This document shows, piece by piece, positions 21,401-28,607 of a DNA stretch of 64,000 nucleotides; position 1 is the stretch's first letter, and each line of letters starts with the position of its first letter. The position numbers and the translations under genes were made by a program. Where the stretch lies: assembly GCF_022427145.1 (NCBI RefSeq), contig NZ_JAKSXN010000019.1, positions 19,994 through 83,993 on the forward strand, given 5' to 3'. The DNA is from Paenibacillus timonensis. GTDB lineage: Bacteria > Bacillota > Bacilli > Paenibacillales > Paenibacillaceae. The notes under the pieces are model-generated. The model searched no databases. It was not told where the DNA came from and was given only the letters and a program-made list of their open reading frames with translations.

Positions 21401-21564
21401 ATATGCGGCAAGCCGTTGGCGGTTGGCGGTCCTTCAAAAAAGACGTAGTTCGGCCGGCCCGCCCGGTTTTCGATACTCCGTTTAAACGTATTTTCGCGGC
21501 TCCATTTGTCCAGAATCCGCAAGTCGCGCGTACGCGCATTTTCTTTCACGTCGACTTTCTTCAT
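18469..21564 (-). CDS. ileS: Isoleucyl-tRNA synthetase, type 2 (eukaryote-like)
   Basis: Class I synthetase of 1031 residues charging tRNA-Ile. HIGH is at 54-57 in the context PPTANGLPHIGHVLGR, and KMSKS at 590-594 in GQKMSKSKGN; the CP1 editing domain has TTTPWTLPSH and HGEDDY. The length and the signatures CPCCQTSLSSHEVAQGYED and PPTANGLPHIGH belong to the IleRS2 group, unlike the roughly 920-residue IleRS1 of B. subtilis, and the C-terminal zinc finger of type 1 is lacking. Type 2 enzymes are known for low mupirocin sensitivity. Expression is under a T-box leader. Confidence 0.95.
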   Translation of the reverse strand: MKKVDVKENARTRDLRILDKWSRENTFKRSIENRAGRPNYVFFEGPPTANGLPHIGHVLGRVIKDFVGRYQTMKGYRVVRKAGWDTHGLPVELGVEKELGISGKQEIEKYGIEEFVKKCKDSVFGYEKQWREFTEAIAYWVDLDDPYITLNNSYIESVWNILATIHDKGLLYRGHRVSPYCPCCQTSLSSHEVAQGYEDVKDLSATAKFKLNDSGEYVLAWTTTPWTLPSHVALAVNPDMEYARVQQEDGVYIVAKNLVEKVMKGDYTVLSTHKGSEFVGKTYTPPFTYIQADNINVIVGASFVTDASGTGIVHMAPAHGEDDYRVCRENGISFVSVVNGQGRYTDVVTDFAGRFVKDCDLDIVKMLSEQGTLYSKEKYEHSYPFCWRCKSPLLYYAMESWFIETTAVKDQLIANNNSVDWYPGHVREGRFGKFLEELVDWNISRNRYWGTPLNVWVCPDCGGQFAPHSIAELREHAVGHVSEDLELHKPYVDEVKVRCPHCDGGVMERTSEVIDVWFDSGSMPFAQHHYPFENQETFAEQFPADMICEGIDQTRGWFYSLLAVSTLFTGKAPYKAVIATGHVLDENGQKMSKSKGNVIDPWEIINEFGTDAFRWALLSDSAPWNSKRFSKGIVAEAKSKVVDTLVNTHAFLTLYAGIDGYKPEEHAYRPSENKLDRWILSRLNSLIPVVDKGLAVNDFVNSSQAIEGFIDELSNWYIRRSRDRFWGSGLNEDKLFAYQTLTHVLLTVSKLIAPFAPMIAEDIYTNLGGGESVHLADYPQADESLIDPALEQDMESARQIVELARNVRNESGIKTRQPLSSLIVSMDREFAVSEYEDIIKEEINVKAIDIETSDSGFVDFTLKMNLKVAGKKYGKNVGFLQGYLKNLAPEQTRAIVEQGQFTILSPEGEELAVTADELLVEKQAKPGYASASGYGLTVALNTDITPELEQEGWVREVVRAVQDTRKKMDLPIEKRVHLTLDVDDELKAAITAFEHVLRENVLITDVAFGKAQGPAESVDLGSKTIAISIDA

Positions 21565-21600
21565 GCTTCTCTTCCTTTCTTTATTAAGCCTGGAAAATAA

Positions 21601-22072
21601 GAAAAAGCCCCGCCCCTAAAAGGGACGAGACTTATGCTCGCGTTACCACCCTTGTTTCATGCGCTTCAAACGCAGCCGCCGTCTGGACGAGGCCGCAAAT
21701 AGGCATGACACCTTGATCCCATACGCTTCATATGGGGTCGGTATAACGGCCAACAACCGGCAAAGCTTACTAAAATCGGATTTTGATCACGAAGCAGATC
21801 AAGTAGATAATTCGACGTCGAATCTTGAATTCAACCGGGCCTTCCGTTGCTCACGTAGCTTCCAGCTACGCTCCACTACTCAGTCCCAGTTTCATCCAAC
21901 CTTCTCGGTGCTGAAAATCCGACTAAAAAGAGTTCAGCTTTGCTTCTCCGGGAGGATCTTCCGTCCGCGCTTTGAACGTTGGCTTTCAGCAGGGTGCCAA
22001 CTCTCTGGGGAACAAAAATCGCGGCGTACTGGTTCCCATCATCGAATAATTCCATTATGCAAGTACAATATG
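21601..22072 (-). promoter_or_regulatory. T-box leader (tRNA-Ile responsive) of ileS
   Basis: Near the 3' end, AGGGTGGTAACGCG (21652-21639) is the T-box sequence, followed by a terminator (10-bp stem 21631-21622 with 21616-21607, with G-U pairs, then TTTTTC). The 5' part holds a stem I-like region: GATGATGGGAACCAGTA, AGAGAG and GCTGAAAGCC blocks, then GGAAG-ATC-CTCC (around 21961), where ATC is a candidate Ile specifier. The leader is about 470-500 nt, longer than usual, and contains a dispersed repeat element (21774-21938). Confidence 0.85.
21774..21938. repeat. Copy of the dispersed element inside the ileS leader
   Basis: Plus-strand blocks ATCACGAAG and ATTCGACGTCGAAT on the left and CGGTGCTGAAAA on the right are those of the element at 26901-26993, here spread apart by about 75 bp. 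The left block recurs at 22115-22166. Inner hairpins (GCTGAA/TTCAGC, TTGATC/GATCAA) could form in the RNA. Confidence 0.5.
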
Positions 22073-22078
22073 TAAATA

Positions 22079-22107
22079 GTTATATCGTATTGCCTCCCCC
22101 ATGTCAA
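22079..22107 (-). promoter_or_regulatory. Sigma-A promoter of ileS
   Basis: Minus strand TTGACA (22107-22102), 17-bp spacer, TATAAC (22084-22079). Start of the leader is expected near 22072. Confidence 0.8.
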
Positions 22108-22114
22108 CATCATC

Positions 22115-22166
22115 GGGCTTAGATCACGAAGCAGACCTAGTAGATGATTCGGCAGCGAATCTAGGG
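22115..22166. repeat. Second half-copy of the dispersed element, upstream of the ileS promoter
   Basis: Plus-strand AGATCACGAAGCAGACC, then TAGATGATTCGGCAGCGAAT, repeats most of the left part of the leader copy (21774-21829) with scattered changes. It lies between the ileS promoter and the divergent rhamnosidase gene. Confidence 0.5.
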
Positions 22167-22284
22167 TTTCCCTTGAAATGTCCGTTCTCCCCCTCGTTAG
22201 TACGTTTTCCCCTCCTTTGTTCCTTCGCCTCCTCTTTTATAATGAAAGGGATATCACTCGACGTGTAAAGGAGCGAGCATACCG

Positions 22285-25200
22285 ATGGAGACTCTCTGGC
22301 AGGGAAAATGGATTTGGCATTCCGGCGAGGCCAGCCCGCGCAACGATTGGACTTGTTTCCGCAAAACGTTTGCGTGGCCGGGAGCCGATAGCGGCAGAGC
22401 AAGTGTTAAGCTAACGGCGGATTCGAGATACGTGTTATACGTCAACGGACAGCGGGTTGGGCAAGGCCCTCCGCGATCCTGGCCGTTTCGGCTAGCCTAT
22501 GACGAGTACGACATCGGCCATCTGCTGAGACCGGGACAGACCAATGCTATTGCCGTCATGGTTATGCATTTTGGCATCAGTAACTTTTATTATTTGCGGG
22601 GGCGCGGAGGGCTGCTGGCCCAATTGGAGCTTGAAAGCGGCTCTTCCGCCCAAGGACAAGGCCAGCGCGTCACCGGCCCCGACACGGCCCGGCAGGTGAT
22701 GGCAGCGACCGACGACACATGGCTGACCGTTCCGCATCCAGGTCACGACCGGCGTTCCCCGAGAATGTCCTGTCAACATGCTTTTGCCGAAAAAATCGAT
22801 GCCCGGCTTTGGGACGACGCCTGGATCGAAGCGGATTTCAAGCCGGGGCCGGAGTGGCAACCGGCCACCGTCATCGGCCCGGCGGGATGCGAACCTTGGG
22901 GAATGCCGGTGACGAGGGACATTCCTTATTTGACGGAAGAGCCCGTTTATCCGCGGCGCGTCGAACAGCTCAGCAAGGTCACGCCCGTGCAATTTACCGC
23001 GGCGATCGACCTGCGCAATCATTTTTATGAAGAGAGTACCGATACGGCAAACCCGGTGGAATTCCTAGGGTTGCTGACTACCGTCCTACGTTGTAAACGG
23101 CGCTGTACGGCCACGCTGGCGTTGATCGATGTCGGAGGGACTTTTCGGGGTTGCAGCCTGAACGGAGTTTGGTACGATGAGAACTCGCTGACGGGAGAAG
23201 CCCCCGAACGCTTCCTCCGCCTTGACCTCGAGCCGGGCGACCATTTTTTGCTGATCGACGTGAGCGGAGGCACGCACGGAGGCGGGTATCATTTTGCCGT
23301 GGATGCGGAGGAGCCGTTGGAGTTCTTATCGCCCCTTTCGTTCCTTCAGGCGAATCCCTCCGCCGAAATAGACGATCCCTCCGTCTTTGCCACCCTTGGT
23401 CCTTTCGACGGCGGCATCCGTTACGATCATCTCCCGAACCTGCCGATGGATGAAGGTCATCCGGATTATGTGCGGGCCAAAGGGATCTCGGATACGGCAG
23501 GTCTGCTGGGATTTACGACTTGGATGCGTCCCGTTCCCGAAGGGCTGGTTAGCCGGGAAGACGTCTTTATCCTCTCCGTGTGGAAAAGGCATGAAGTCCC
23601 CCTATCCATTCCTAGCTCGCTGCATCACGCGGTGATTCCCGGGCCCGATGTTGCGGAAGTCCCCTGCTATCCCGACGCGGATACCGAATTTGTGATCGAC
23701 TTCGGCAAGGAACTGTCGGGGTATTTCGAGTTCGAAGTAGAAGCGCCGGAAGGGGCGATTCTCGATTTGTACGGATTCGAATTTATGCATCACGGCCGGC
23801 GCCAGGATACCTACGGACTGGACCATACGCTTCGTTATATCTGTGCCGGTGGACTTCGCAAGTATACTTCTCCGGTGCGGAGGGGTCTGCGTTACTGCCA
23901 GGTTACCGTACGAAACGCGGCTTCCCCCGTTCGCATCCGTTATCTACGGATGCTGCAAAGCAATTATCCCATCGCCGAGATCGGGCAATTCCAGTCTTCG
24001 GATCCGCGCTTGAATGACATCTGGCAAATCAGTCAACATACGACCCGGCTTTGCATGGAGGATACCTTCGTTGACTGTCCGATGTACGAGCAAACCTTTT
24101 GGGTCGGCGATGCCCGAAATGAAGCGCTGGTTAACTATTATTTATTTGGGGCCGACCGGATCGTGGAACGCTGCCTTCGATTGGTTCCCGGTTCAAAGTT
24201 CCAAACCCCGTTTTACGCTAACCAGGTGCCCAGCGGATGGAACAGCGTTATCCCGAACTGGACGTTTTTCTGGATTACCGCTTGCTTGGAGCTGTATCGA
24301 CATAATGGGGACAAAACCTTTGCAACGGATATCTTCCCCCACATCGAATACACGCTTAAGCATTATTTAGGGCGGCTCGATGCCCGGGGATTACTGCAGA
24401 TTCGCAGTTGGAACCTGTTGGATTGGGCTCCGCTGGACCAGCCGAACGACGGCATCGTTTCGCACCAGAACATGTTCCTGGTCAAAGCGCTGTCGTCCGC
24501 CGCCGCATTAGCGTCAGTTCTCGGCAATGACGAAGCCAAAGCGTTCTACGCCGATCAGGCGAACCGCTTGGCTGCCGCCATCAATACGCATTTATGGTCA
24601 GAGGAAAAAAAAGCCTATCTCGACTGCATCCATGCGGACGGTCGGCTCTCAGACATATTCAGCATTCAAACGCAAGTGGTGGCGCTGTTATGCGGAATTC
24701 CTGAACAAGCCGGGGACGAGACCGGTAGGCTCGCTTTCGTCGAAAGCCATATTCTGCGGCCGCCCAGCGCCTTCGTGCAAATCGGCAGCCCGTTTATGTC
24801 CTTCTTTTATTACGAGGCGCTCGCCAAGCTGCGCGAATGGGACGTCATGCTCGAGGACATTCGCCGCCAATACGGGCAAATGATCGATTGGGGGGCTACG
24901 ACCTGCTGGGAAATGTATCCGAACTTCTCGGAAAATCGAGCAAATCCCGACCTGCTGACCCGGAGTCATTGCCATGCCTGGTCCGCAGGGCCGGCCTACT
25001 TCCTGGGCGCTTACGTCCTCGGTGTGCGTTGCCTTGAGCCCGGTTGGAGCCGCGTCCTCGTTGAACCGCAGCCTTGCGGCGGATTGTCCTGGGCTCGCGG
25101 GTCAGTTCCCGTTCCGGGAGGCGGCAAAATCGACATCTCCTGGCGCTTGGAGACACCGAGTCCCGGGAGCGTAACCGCGGGAGACGGACAAATGCCGCCT

Positions 25201-25323
25201 CCCCCCGCCCGGATGCATCTGCGCATCGTTTCCCCGGACGTCGTCGATATCGTGGTTCAGCCCCCGGGAGGCGTTGATGCCGTGATCGAACATATTCGTT
25301 TGGCATCCGGTTCTGGAAATTGA
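22285..25323 (+). CDS. GH78-type alpha-L-rhamnosidase
   Basis: Protein of 1012 residues without a signal peptide, so probably cytoplasmic. An N-terminal jelly-roll region (about 5-110, with FRKTF and ADSRYVLYVNGQRVGQGP) and a second beta domain precede the (alpha/alpha)6-barrel. The barrel carries the GH78-like stretch TFVDCPMYEQTFWVGDARNE (Asp609, Glu613) and GATTCWEMYP. The C-terminal part HAWSAGPAYFLGAYVLGV...VEPQ is the family's usual closing sandwich. Such enzymes release L-rhamnose from glycosides. AAAGGAG lies 11 nt before the ATG, and a TATAAT is at 22238-22243. An AraC-type regulator follows directly. Exact sugar specificity is inferred. Confidence 0.85.
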   Translation: METLWQGKWIWHSGEASPRNDWTCFRKTFAWPGADSGRASVKLTADSRYVLYVNGQRVGQGPPRSWPFRLAYDEYDIGHLLRPGQTNAIAVMVMHFGISNFYYLRGRGGLLAQLELESGSSAQGQGQRVTGPDTARQVMAATDDTWLTVPHPGHDRRSPRMSCQHAFAEKIDARLWDDAWIEADFKPGPEWQPATVIGPAGCEPWGMPVTRDIPYLTEEPVYPRRVEQLSKVTPVQFTAAIDLRNHFYEESTDTANPVEFLGLLTTVLRCKRRCTATLALIDVGGTFRGCSLNGVWYDENSLTGEAPERFLRLDLEPGDHFLLIDVSGGTHGGGYHFAVDAEEPLEFLSPLSFLQANPSAEIDDPSVFATLGPFDGGIRYDHLPNLPMDEGHPDYVRAKGISDTAGLLGFTTWMRPVPEGLVSREDVFILSVWKRHEVPLSIPSSLHHAVIPGPDVAEVPCYPDADTEFVIDFGKELSGYFEFEVEAPEGAILDLYGFEFMHHGRRQDTYGLDHTLRYICAGGLRKYTSPVRRGLRYCQVTVRNAASPVRIRYLRMLQSNYPIAEIGQFQSSDPRLNDIWQISQHTTRLCMEDTFVDCPMYEQTFWVGDARNEALVNYYLFGADRIVERCLRLVPGSKFQTPFYANQVPSGWNSVIPNWTFFWITACLELYRHNGDKTFATDIFPHIEYTLKHYLGRLDARGLLQIRSWNLLDWAPLDQPNDGIVSHQNMFLVKALSSAAALASVLGNDEAKAFYADQANRLAAAINTHLWSEEKKAYLDCIHADGRLSDIFSIQTQVVALLCGIPEQAGDETGRLAFVESHILRPPSAFVQIGSPFMSFFYYEALAKLREWDVMLEDIRRQYGQMIDWGATTCWEMYPNFSENRANPDLLTRSHCHAWSAGPAYFLGAYVLGVRCLEPGWSRVLVEPQPCGGLSWARGSVPVPGGGKIDISWRLETPSPGSVTAGDGQMPPPPARMHLRIVSPDVVDIVVQPPGGVDAVIEHIRLASGSGN

Positions 25324-25348
25324 CCCAGCCGGGGCCGGGGCCTATAAT
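25320..25348 (+). promoter_or_regulatory. Sigma-A promoter of the AraC-type gene, overlapping the rhamnosidase stop
   Basis: TTGACC (25320-25325), 17-bp spacer, TATAAT (25343-25348). The -35 box contains the stop codon of the upstream gene, so the regulator can be made independently of the rhamnosidase. Confidence 0.8.
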
Positions 25349-25379
25349 AGGGGCAACTGCAGTGGAGGAGGGGTTACGG

Positions 25380-26297
25380 TTGTCATTGTACCGAGGGGAG
25401 AAGGTCTTGGACGGAACCGCCTTTTTTACGGACTCCTTGCCCTTTTTCTTTAACCGGGCCGAGGAGTCGTTTGATCTGCAGATGCACAGCCATCGATTCG
25501 TGGAGATCGTGCTTGTGGCCGAAGGAGAGGGGTTTCATTTTATTGACGATCAGGTCGTTCGCGTCGCCAGAAACGATATGTTTCTGCTCCCCGCCGGAAC
25601 GAAGCATGTCTTCCGCCCCTGCCATGCAGGCCCGCGTCGGCCACTAATCGTATACAATTGCCTGTATGAACCAAATAAGCTTCGGTCCCGTTTGGAGTGC
25701 CTGCCGGGCTTTGAGGAGCTGCGCCGTTCCAGGCTCTGCTTATTCGGAGAAGATGCCGCAGAACCTCCGCGGCCGTACCACTTGAAGGATGGCAGCGGAC
25801 AATGGAGCACCTGGTTTCGGACGGCTTACCGTGAATATACCGAAAGAAATTCCGGTTATCTCCTTCGATTGTACAGTCTGTTCGTCGAGCTGGCGGTCAT
25901 GCTGGAACGCCATTTGGAGCGCAGGGAGACCCGCCTTGCCGACGGACCGGAAAACCGGGCCATGGAGGAAGTCGTTCACCAGATCGACGCCTCCTTTCAT
26001 ACCCCTTTAACCGCCCGCAGCTTAGCAACCGCCAGCCATTTAAGCGAACGCCATTTTCATCGTTTATTCCGGCAATACGCGGGCTGCACGTTTAACGATT
26101 ACGTCCGAAAGAAAAGAATCGAGACGAGCCGCGAGCTGCTCGCCTCCACCCGACTCTCCGTTAAGGAGATCATGCGGACCGTCGGTTATACGGACAAAAA
26201 GCACTTCTTGTCCCTATTCAAGCAAATGACCGGTGTTTCTCCTTCGGAATATCGCAGGCAAGCCGGCCCAATCGCTTGGACCAATGAGATCCAATAA
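25380..26297 (+). CDS. AraC-family transcriptional regulator
   Basis: Regulator of 305 residues with an N-terminal cupin sensor (around HSHRFVEIVLVAEGEG and the LLPAGTKHVF strand) and a C-terminal double helix-turn-helix (about 205-300, ending VSPSEYRRQ). The TTG at 25380 is chosen because GGAGGAGGGG lies just before it and because the promoter at 25320-25348 would place the transcript start after any earlier start codon. It likely controls the adjacent rhamnosidase in response to a sugar; this is inferred from linkage. It converges on divIVA and shares a bidirectional terminator with it. Confidence 0.88.
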   Translation: MSLYRGEKVLDGTAFFTDSLPFFFNRAEESFDLQMHSHRFVEIVLVAEGEGFHFIDDQVVRVARNDMFLLPAGTKHVFRPCHAGPRRPLIVYNCLYEPNKLRSRLECLPGFEELRRSRLCLFGEDAAEPPRPYHLKDGSGQWSTWFRTAYREYTERNSGYLLRLYSLFVELAVMLERHLERRETRLADGPENRAMEEVVHQIDASFHTPLTARSLATASHLSERHFHRLFRQYAGCTFNDYVRKKRIETSRELLASTRLSVKEIMRTVGYTDKKHFLSLFKQMTGVSPSEYRRQAGPIAWTNEIQ

Positions 26298-26298
26298 C

Positions 26299-26344
26299 AA
26301 CAACGCCATTTGGCGCTCCTTCACGGAAGCCAAATGGCGTTGTT
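26299..26344. terminator. Bidirectional terminator between the AraC-type gene and divIVA
   Basis: Perfect 16-bp arms (26299-26314 and 26329-26344) with a 14-nt loop. AACAACGCC...GGCGTTGTT gives T-containing tails on both strands. Confidence 0.8.
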
Positions 26345-26349
26345 TGCGA

Positions 26350-26856
26350 TTAATACAACTCTTGCACCTCTTGCCCTTTATCGGCGACGCGTTCGCGATT
26401 CTCCAACGTATCCCAGCTATCGCTGCTAAGCAAATCCAGCTGCGCTTCCACCAGCGTACGGAACCGAGCGCGGTAGATGGAAGCCTGCTTCTTGAGTTCT
26501 TCCACTTCCATCGCGATTTTGCGAGATTTGGCCAGCGATTCGTTGACGATCCGGTCGGCGTTCTTCTCCGCTTCCTTCACGATCAACTGGGCTTCCTTCT
26601 TCGCGTTGTTCTTCACTTCATCGGCCGCTTCCTGCGCAACGATAATCGTTTTGCTCAGCGTTTCCTCAATATTGGCGAAATGATCCAGTTTCTCTTGCAA
26701 AGTCATTAGCTGGTTGTGAAGCTCCTTGTTCTCCCGGATCACGATCTCATAGTCTTTGATCACTTGGTCGAGAAACTCGTTGACTTCATCTTCGTCGTAA
26801 CCGCGAATACGTCTGGAAAACTCTTTGTTATGTATATCCAGCGGCGTTAATGGCAT
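26350..26856 (-). CDS. divIVA: Cell division/polarity protein DivIVA
   Basis: Protein of 168 residues. The N-terminal membrane-binding segment MPLTPLDIHNKEFSRRIRGY and VNEFLDQV are those of DivIVA; the rest is a long coiled coil (about 30-145). DivIVA marks negatively curved membrane at septa and poles. ATG 26856 has AGGAGGT 7 nt upstream; a GTG 9 nt earlier would overlap this site and is rejected. B. subtilis has divIVA next to ileS, whereas here a rhamnosidase/AraC cassette lies between them. Confidence 0.95.
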   Translation of the reverse strand: MPLTPLDIHNKEFSRRIRGYDEDEVNEFLDQVIKDYEIVIRENKELHNQLMTLQEKLDHFANIEETLSKTIIVAQEAADEVKNNAKKEAQLIVKEAEKNADRIVNESLAKSRKIAMEVEELKKQASIYRARFRTLVEAQLDLLSSDSWDTLENRERVADKGQEVQELY

Positions 26857-26900
26857 GATCCCCACCTCCTAGAAATTTCGAAACTTCCCTTAAAAAAGTT

Positions 26901-26993
26901 GTTCAAAAGTCAACTTTTGATCACGAGGTAACTCGAGAAGCGAACTCGACATCGAATCGGTGCTGAAAACCTGACTTTTTGAACTCGCACTTC
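26901..26993. repeat. Complete copy of a dispersed 93-bp element with inverted ends
   Basis: Plus-strand GTTCAAAAGTCAACTTTTGA at the left and CTGACTTTTTGAAC followed by TCGCACTT at the right form imperfect inverted ends around GATCACGAGG, CTCGAGAAGCGA and CGGTGCTGAAAA. It fills the ylmH-divIVA gap. Partial copies are at 5744, 15466, 21774, 22115 and 55998. Confidence 0.6.
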
Positions 26994-27089
26994 AGAGGGA
27001 AGACGTGGTCATTTCAATCACGAGATACATTCAGGAAACAGTTCGAACTATCTTATTCGACAAGAATCCGCCATCTCCTGCAAAACGCC

Positions 27090-27872
27090 TCACACAAATT
27101 TACCGATTTTGACACGATGCCTGCCCTTTTTGGTCAAGCCGCCTGCCTCAAGCACTTTAAACCGCCCGAAGCCTTGCAGCGCGATCACGTCTCCGGCTTT
27201 CAGCGGGGTAGAGGGATCCTCCTCCGTTCTCCAATTCACCCGGCAACGGCCCGCCTTGATCGGAATCAGCACTTTGCTGCGGCTTAAGCGGAACACATCG
27301 CTGGCGATCCCATCCAGTCTCAAAGAGGCCACCGTCAATTCCAGCGGCTCCAGCTCTTTCTCCATCGTCCTCAGCTCGCTTAGGTTCAGCAGCTCGGTGA
27401 GGACGCTGACTCGATGCACCTGGTTAAGGTTCATCTGCAGGAAGGGAGCGATCTCTTCAGCTATCACCACATGGCACCCGTCCTCGCGGACATGGATGTC
27501 GCCGATTTTATCTCGTTTGAGACCCAATCCCAAAATCGCACCCAAATAATCGCCGTGCTGAAGGGCAAGAAACTTCTGGTCTCCCGAGGTGATGTCGAGC
27601 ACTTTCATTCCCATCGGTTCTTGGCTGAGATCCCGGTAATCCGGAGCAATCAGCGCCCGGCGCCGTTCCGCGCCTTCATAACCGCCGTCCAGCCGGATCA
27701 GCGCATCCGGGTGACGATTGGCCAAGGACTCCAGGATAAAACACTGCCGCGGATCCAGGAAGTCGCTTAGCTTGACCTCATGATAATCCCCGGCATTTAC
27801 GACCCATTCCCAGGCCCGGTCGACGAACGGCCGTTCCTCCGGTTTAAAATGTTCATAGATATCGGCTTTCAT
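27090..27872 (-). CDS. ylmH: YlmH, S4-domain RNA-binding protein
   Basis: Protein of 260 residues with the YlmH N-terminal region (DIYEHFKPEERPFVDRAWEW) and a C-terminal S4 RNA-binding domain (about 185-255, ending LTKKGRHRVKIGKFV). In Bacillales ylmH lies between ylmG and divIVA. Recent work on the family links it to peptidyl-tRNA-obstructed large ribosomal subunits, similar to RqcH/RqcP pathways. The ATG lies 2 nt after the ylmG stop. No unusual feature was seen apart from the repeat element following it. Confidence 0.9.
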   Translation of the reverse strand: MKADIYEHFKPEERPFVDRAWEWVVNAGDYHEVKLSDFLDPRQCFILESLANRHPDALIRLDGGYEGAERRRALIAPDYRDLSQEPMGMKVLDITSGDQKFLALQHGDYLGAILGLGLKRDKIGDIHVREDGCHVVIAEEIAPFLQMNLNQVHRVSVLTELLNLSELRTMEKELEPLELTVASLRLDGIASDVFRLSRSKVLIPIKAGRCRVNWRTEEDPSTPLKAGDVIALQGFGRFKVLEAGGLTKKGRHRVKIGKFV

Positions 27873-27874
27873 CT

Positions 27875-28150
27875 CTAATACCCGAAGATATAGTGCAGAA
27901 CGCTCATTAATCCGAAGGCAGCCAAGCGGAGCACGAACAAGGCAATAATCGGAGAAATGTCGATCATCCCCATGATCGGAGGTATAAACCGCCGGAAGGG
28001 AGCCAAGTAAGGTTCAACCAGCTTGCCCAGCAGCTCGCCGATAAAACTTTCCCGGACATTAGGTACCCAAGACATCAAAATGTAAACCAGAATCATATAA
28101 AAGTAAATATTGTATAGCAGCCAAACGATGGAATCGATATAGCCTACCAA
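27875..28150 (-). CDS. ylmG: YggT-family membrane protein (YlmG)
   Basis: Small protein of 91 residues with two membrane segments (about 5-27 and 62-88) and the YggT motif PYLAPFRRFIPP between them. It belongs to the YlmG/YggT family linked to division and membrane organisation, next to sepF in many Gram-positives. The start is a TTG at 28150 with AGGTGAT upstream. It begins 7 nt after the sepF stop, in the sepF-ylmG-ylmH operon. Confidence 0.9.
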   Translation of the reverse strand: MVGYIDSIVWLLYNIYFYMILVYILMSWVPNVRESFIGELLGKLVEPYLAPFRRFIPPIMGMIDISPIIALFVLRLAAFGLMSVLHYIFGY

Positions 28151-28157
28151 GCTGTCA

Positions 28158-28607
28158 TCACCTCATTCTGTTGTAATCGGAATCCTCCGTTAAAATCTCC
28201 GTGATGGACCCCTGAATCTCGACGGTATCCGGCGTGCACAGGAAAATATTCGCCCCGACCTTGGATATACTGCCGCTTAGCGCGTAAATCGTACCGCTCA
28301 AGAAATCGATGATCCGCATCGCCTGATCATTGCGAACCCGCTGCAAATTTACCACGACCGACCGGTGGGAACGCAGATGGTCAGCGATTTCCTGCGCTTC
28401 TTCATAGGAGCGAGGTTCATAGAGGATCACCTTGACATTCTTCTGGGAGTGAATGCTGACCACGTTGTTTCCTCTCTGATTTTTACGGGATTCAAAGCTT
28501 GGGGTTTCAATTTCCGCGTCCTCTTGGCCGGAAAACCGTTCGCGCTCCACAATCTCTTCTTCTTCCTGCAAGCCCAGAAAGTTCATGAACCGGTTCATTA
28601 CTCCCAT
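28158..28607 (-). CDS. sepF: Cell division protein SepF
   Basis: Protein of 149 residues. The N-terminal amphipathic membrane-binding helix MGVMNRFMNFLGLQEEEE is followed by a short acidic linker and the SepF core (about 60-145: VKVILYEPRSYEEAQEI, VVVNLQRV, MRIIDFLSG). SepF binds the C-terminal tail of FtsZ and helps Z-ring assembly at the membrane. ATG 28607 shares its A with the ylmE stop (TAATG). A longer frame starting upstream would overlap ylmE and adds residues not typical of SepF. Confidence 0.94.
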   Translation of the reverse strand: MGVMNRFMNFLGLQEEEEIVERERFSGQEDAEIETPSFESRKNQRGNNVVSIHSQKNVKVILYEPRSYEEAQEIADHLRSHRSVVVNLQRVRNDQAMRIIDFLSGTIYALSGSISKVGANIFLCTPDTVEIQGSITEILTEDSDYNRMR

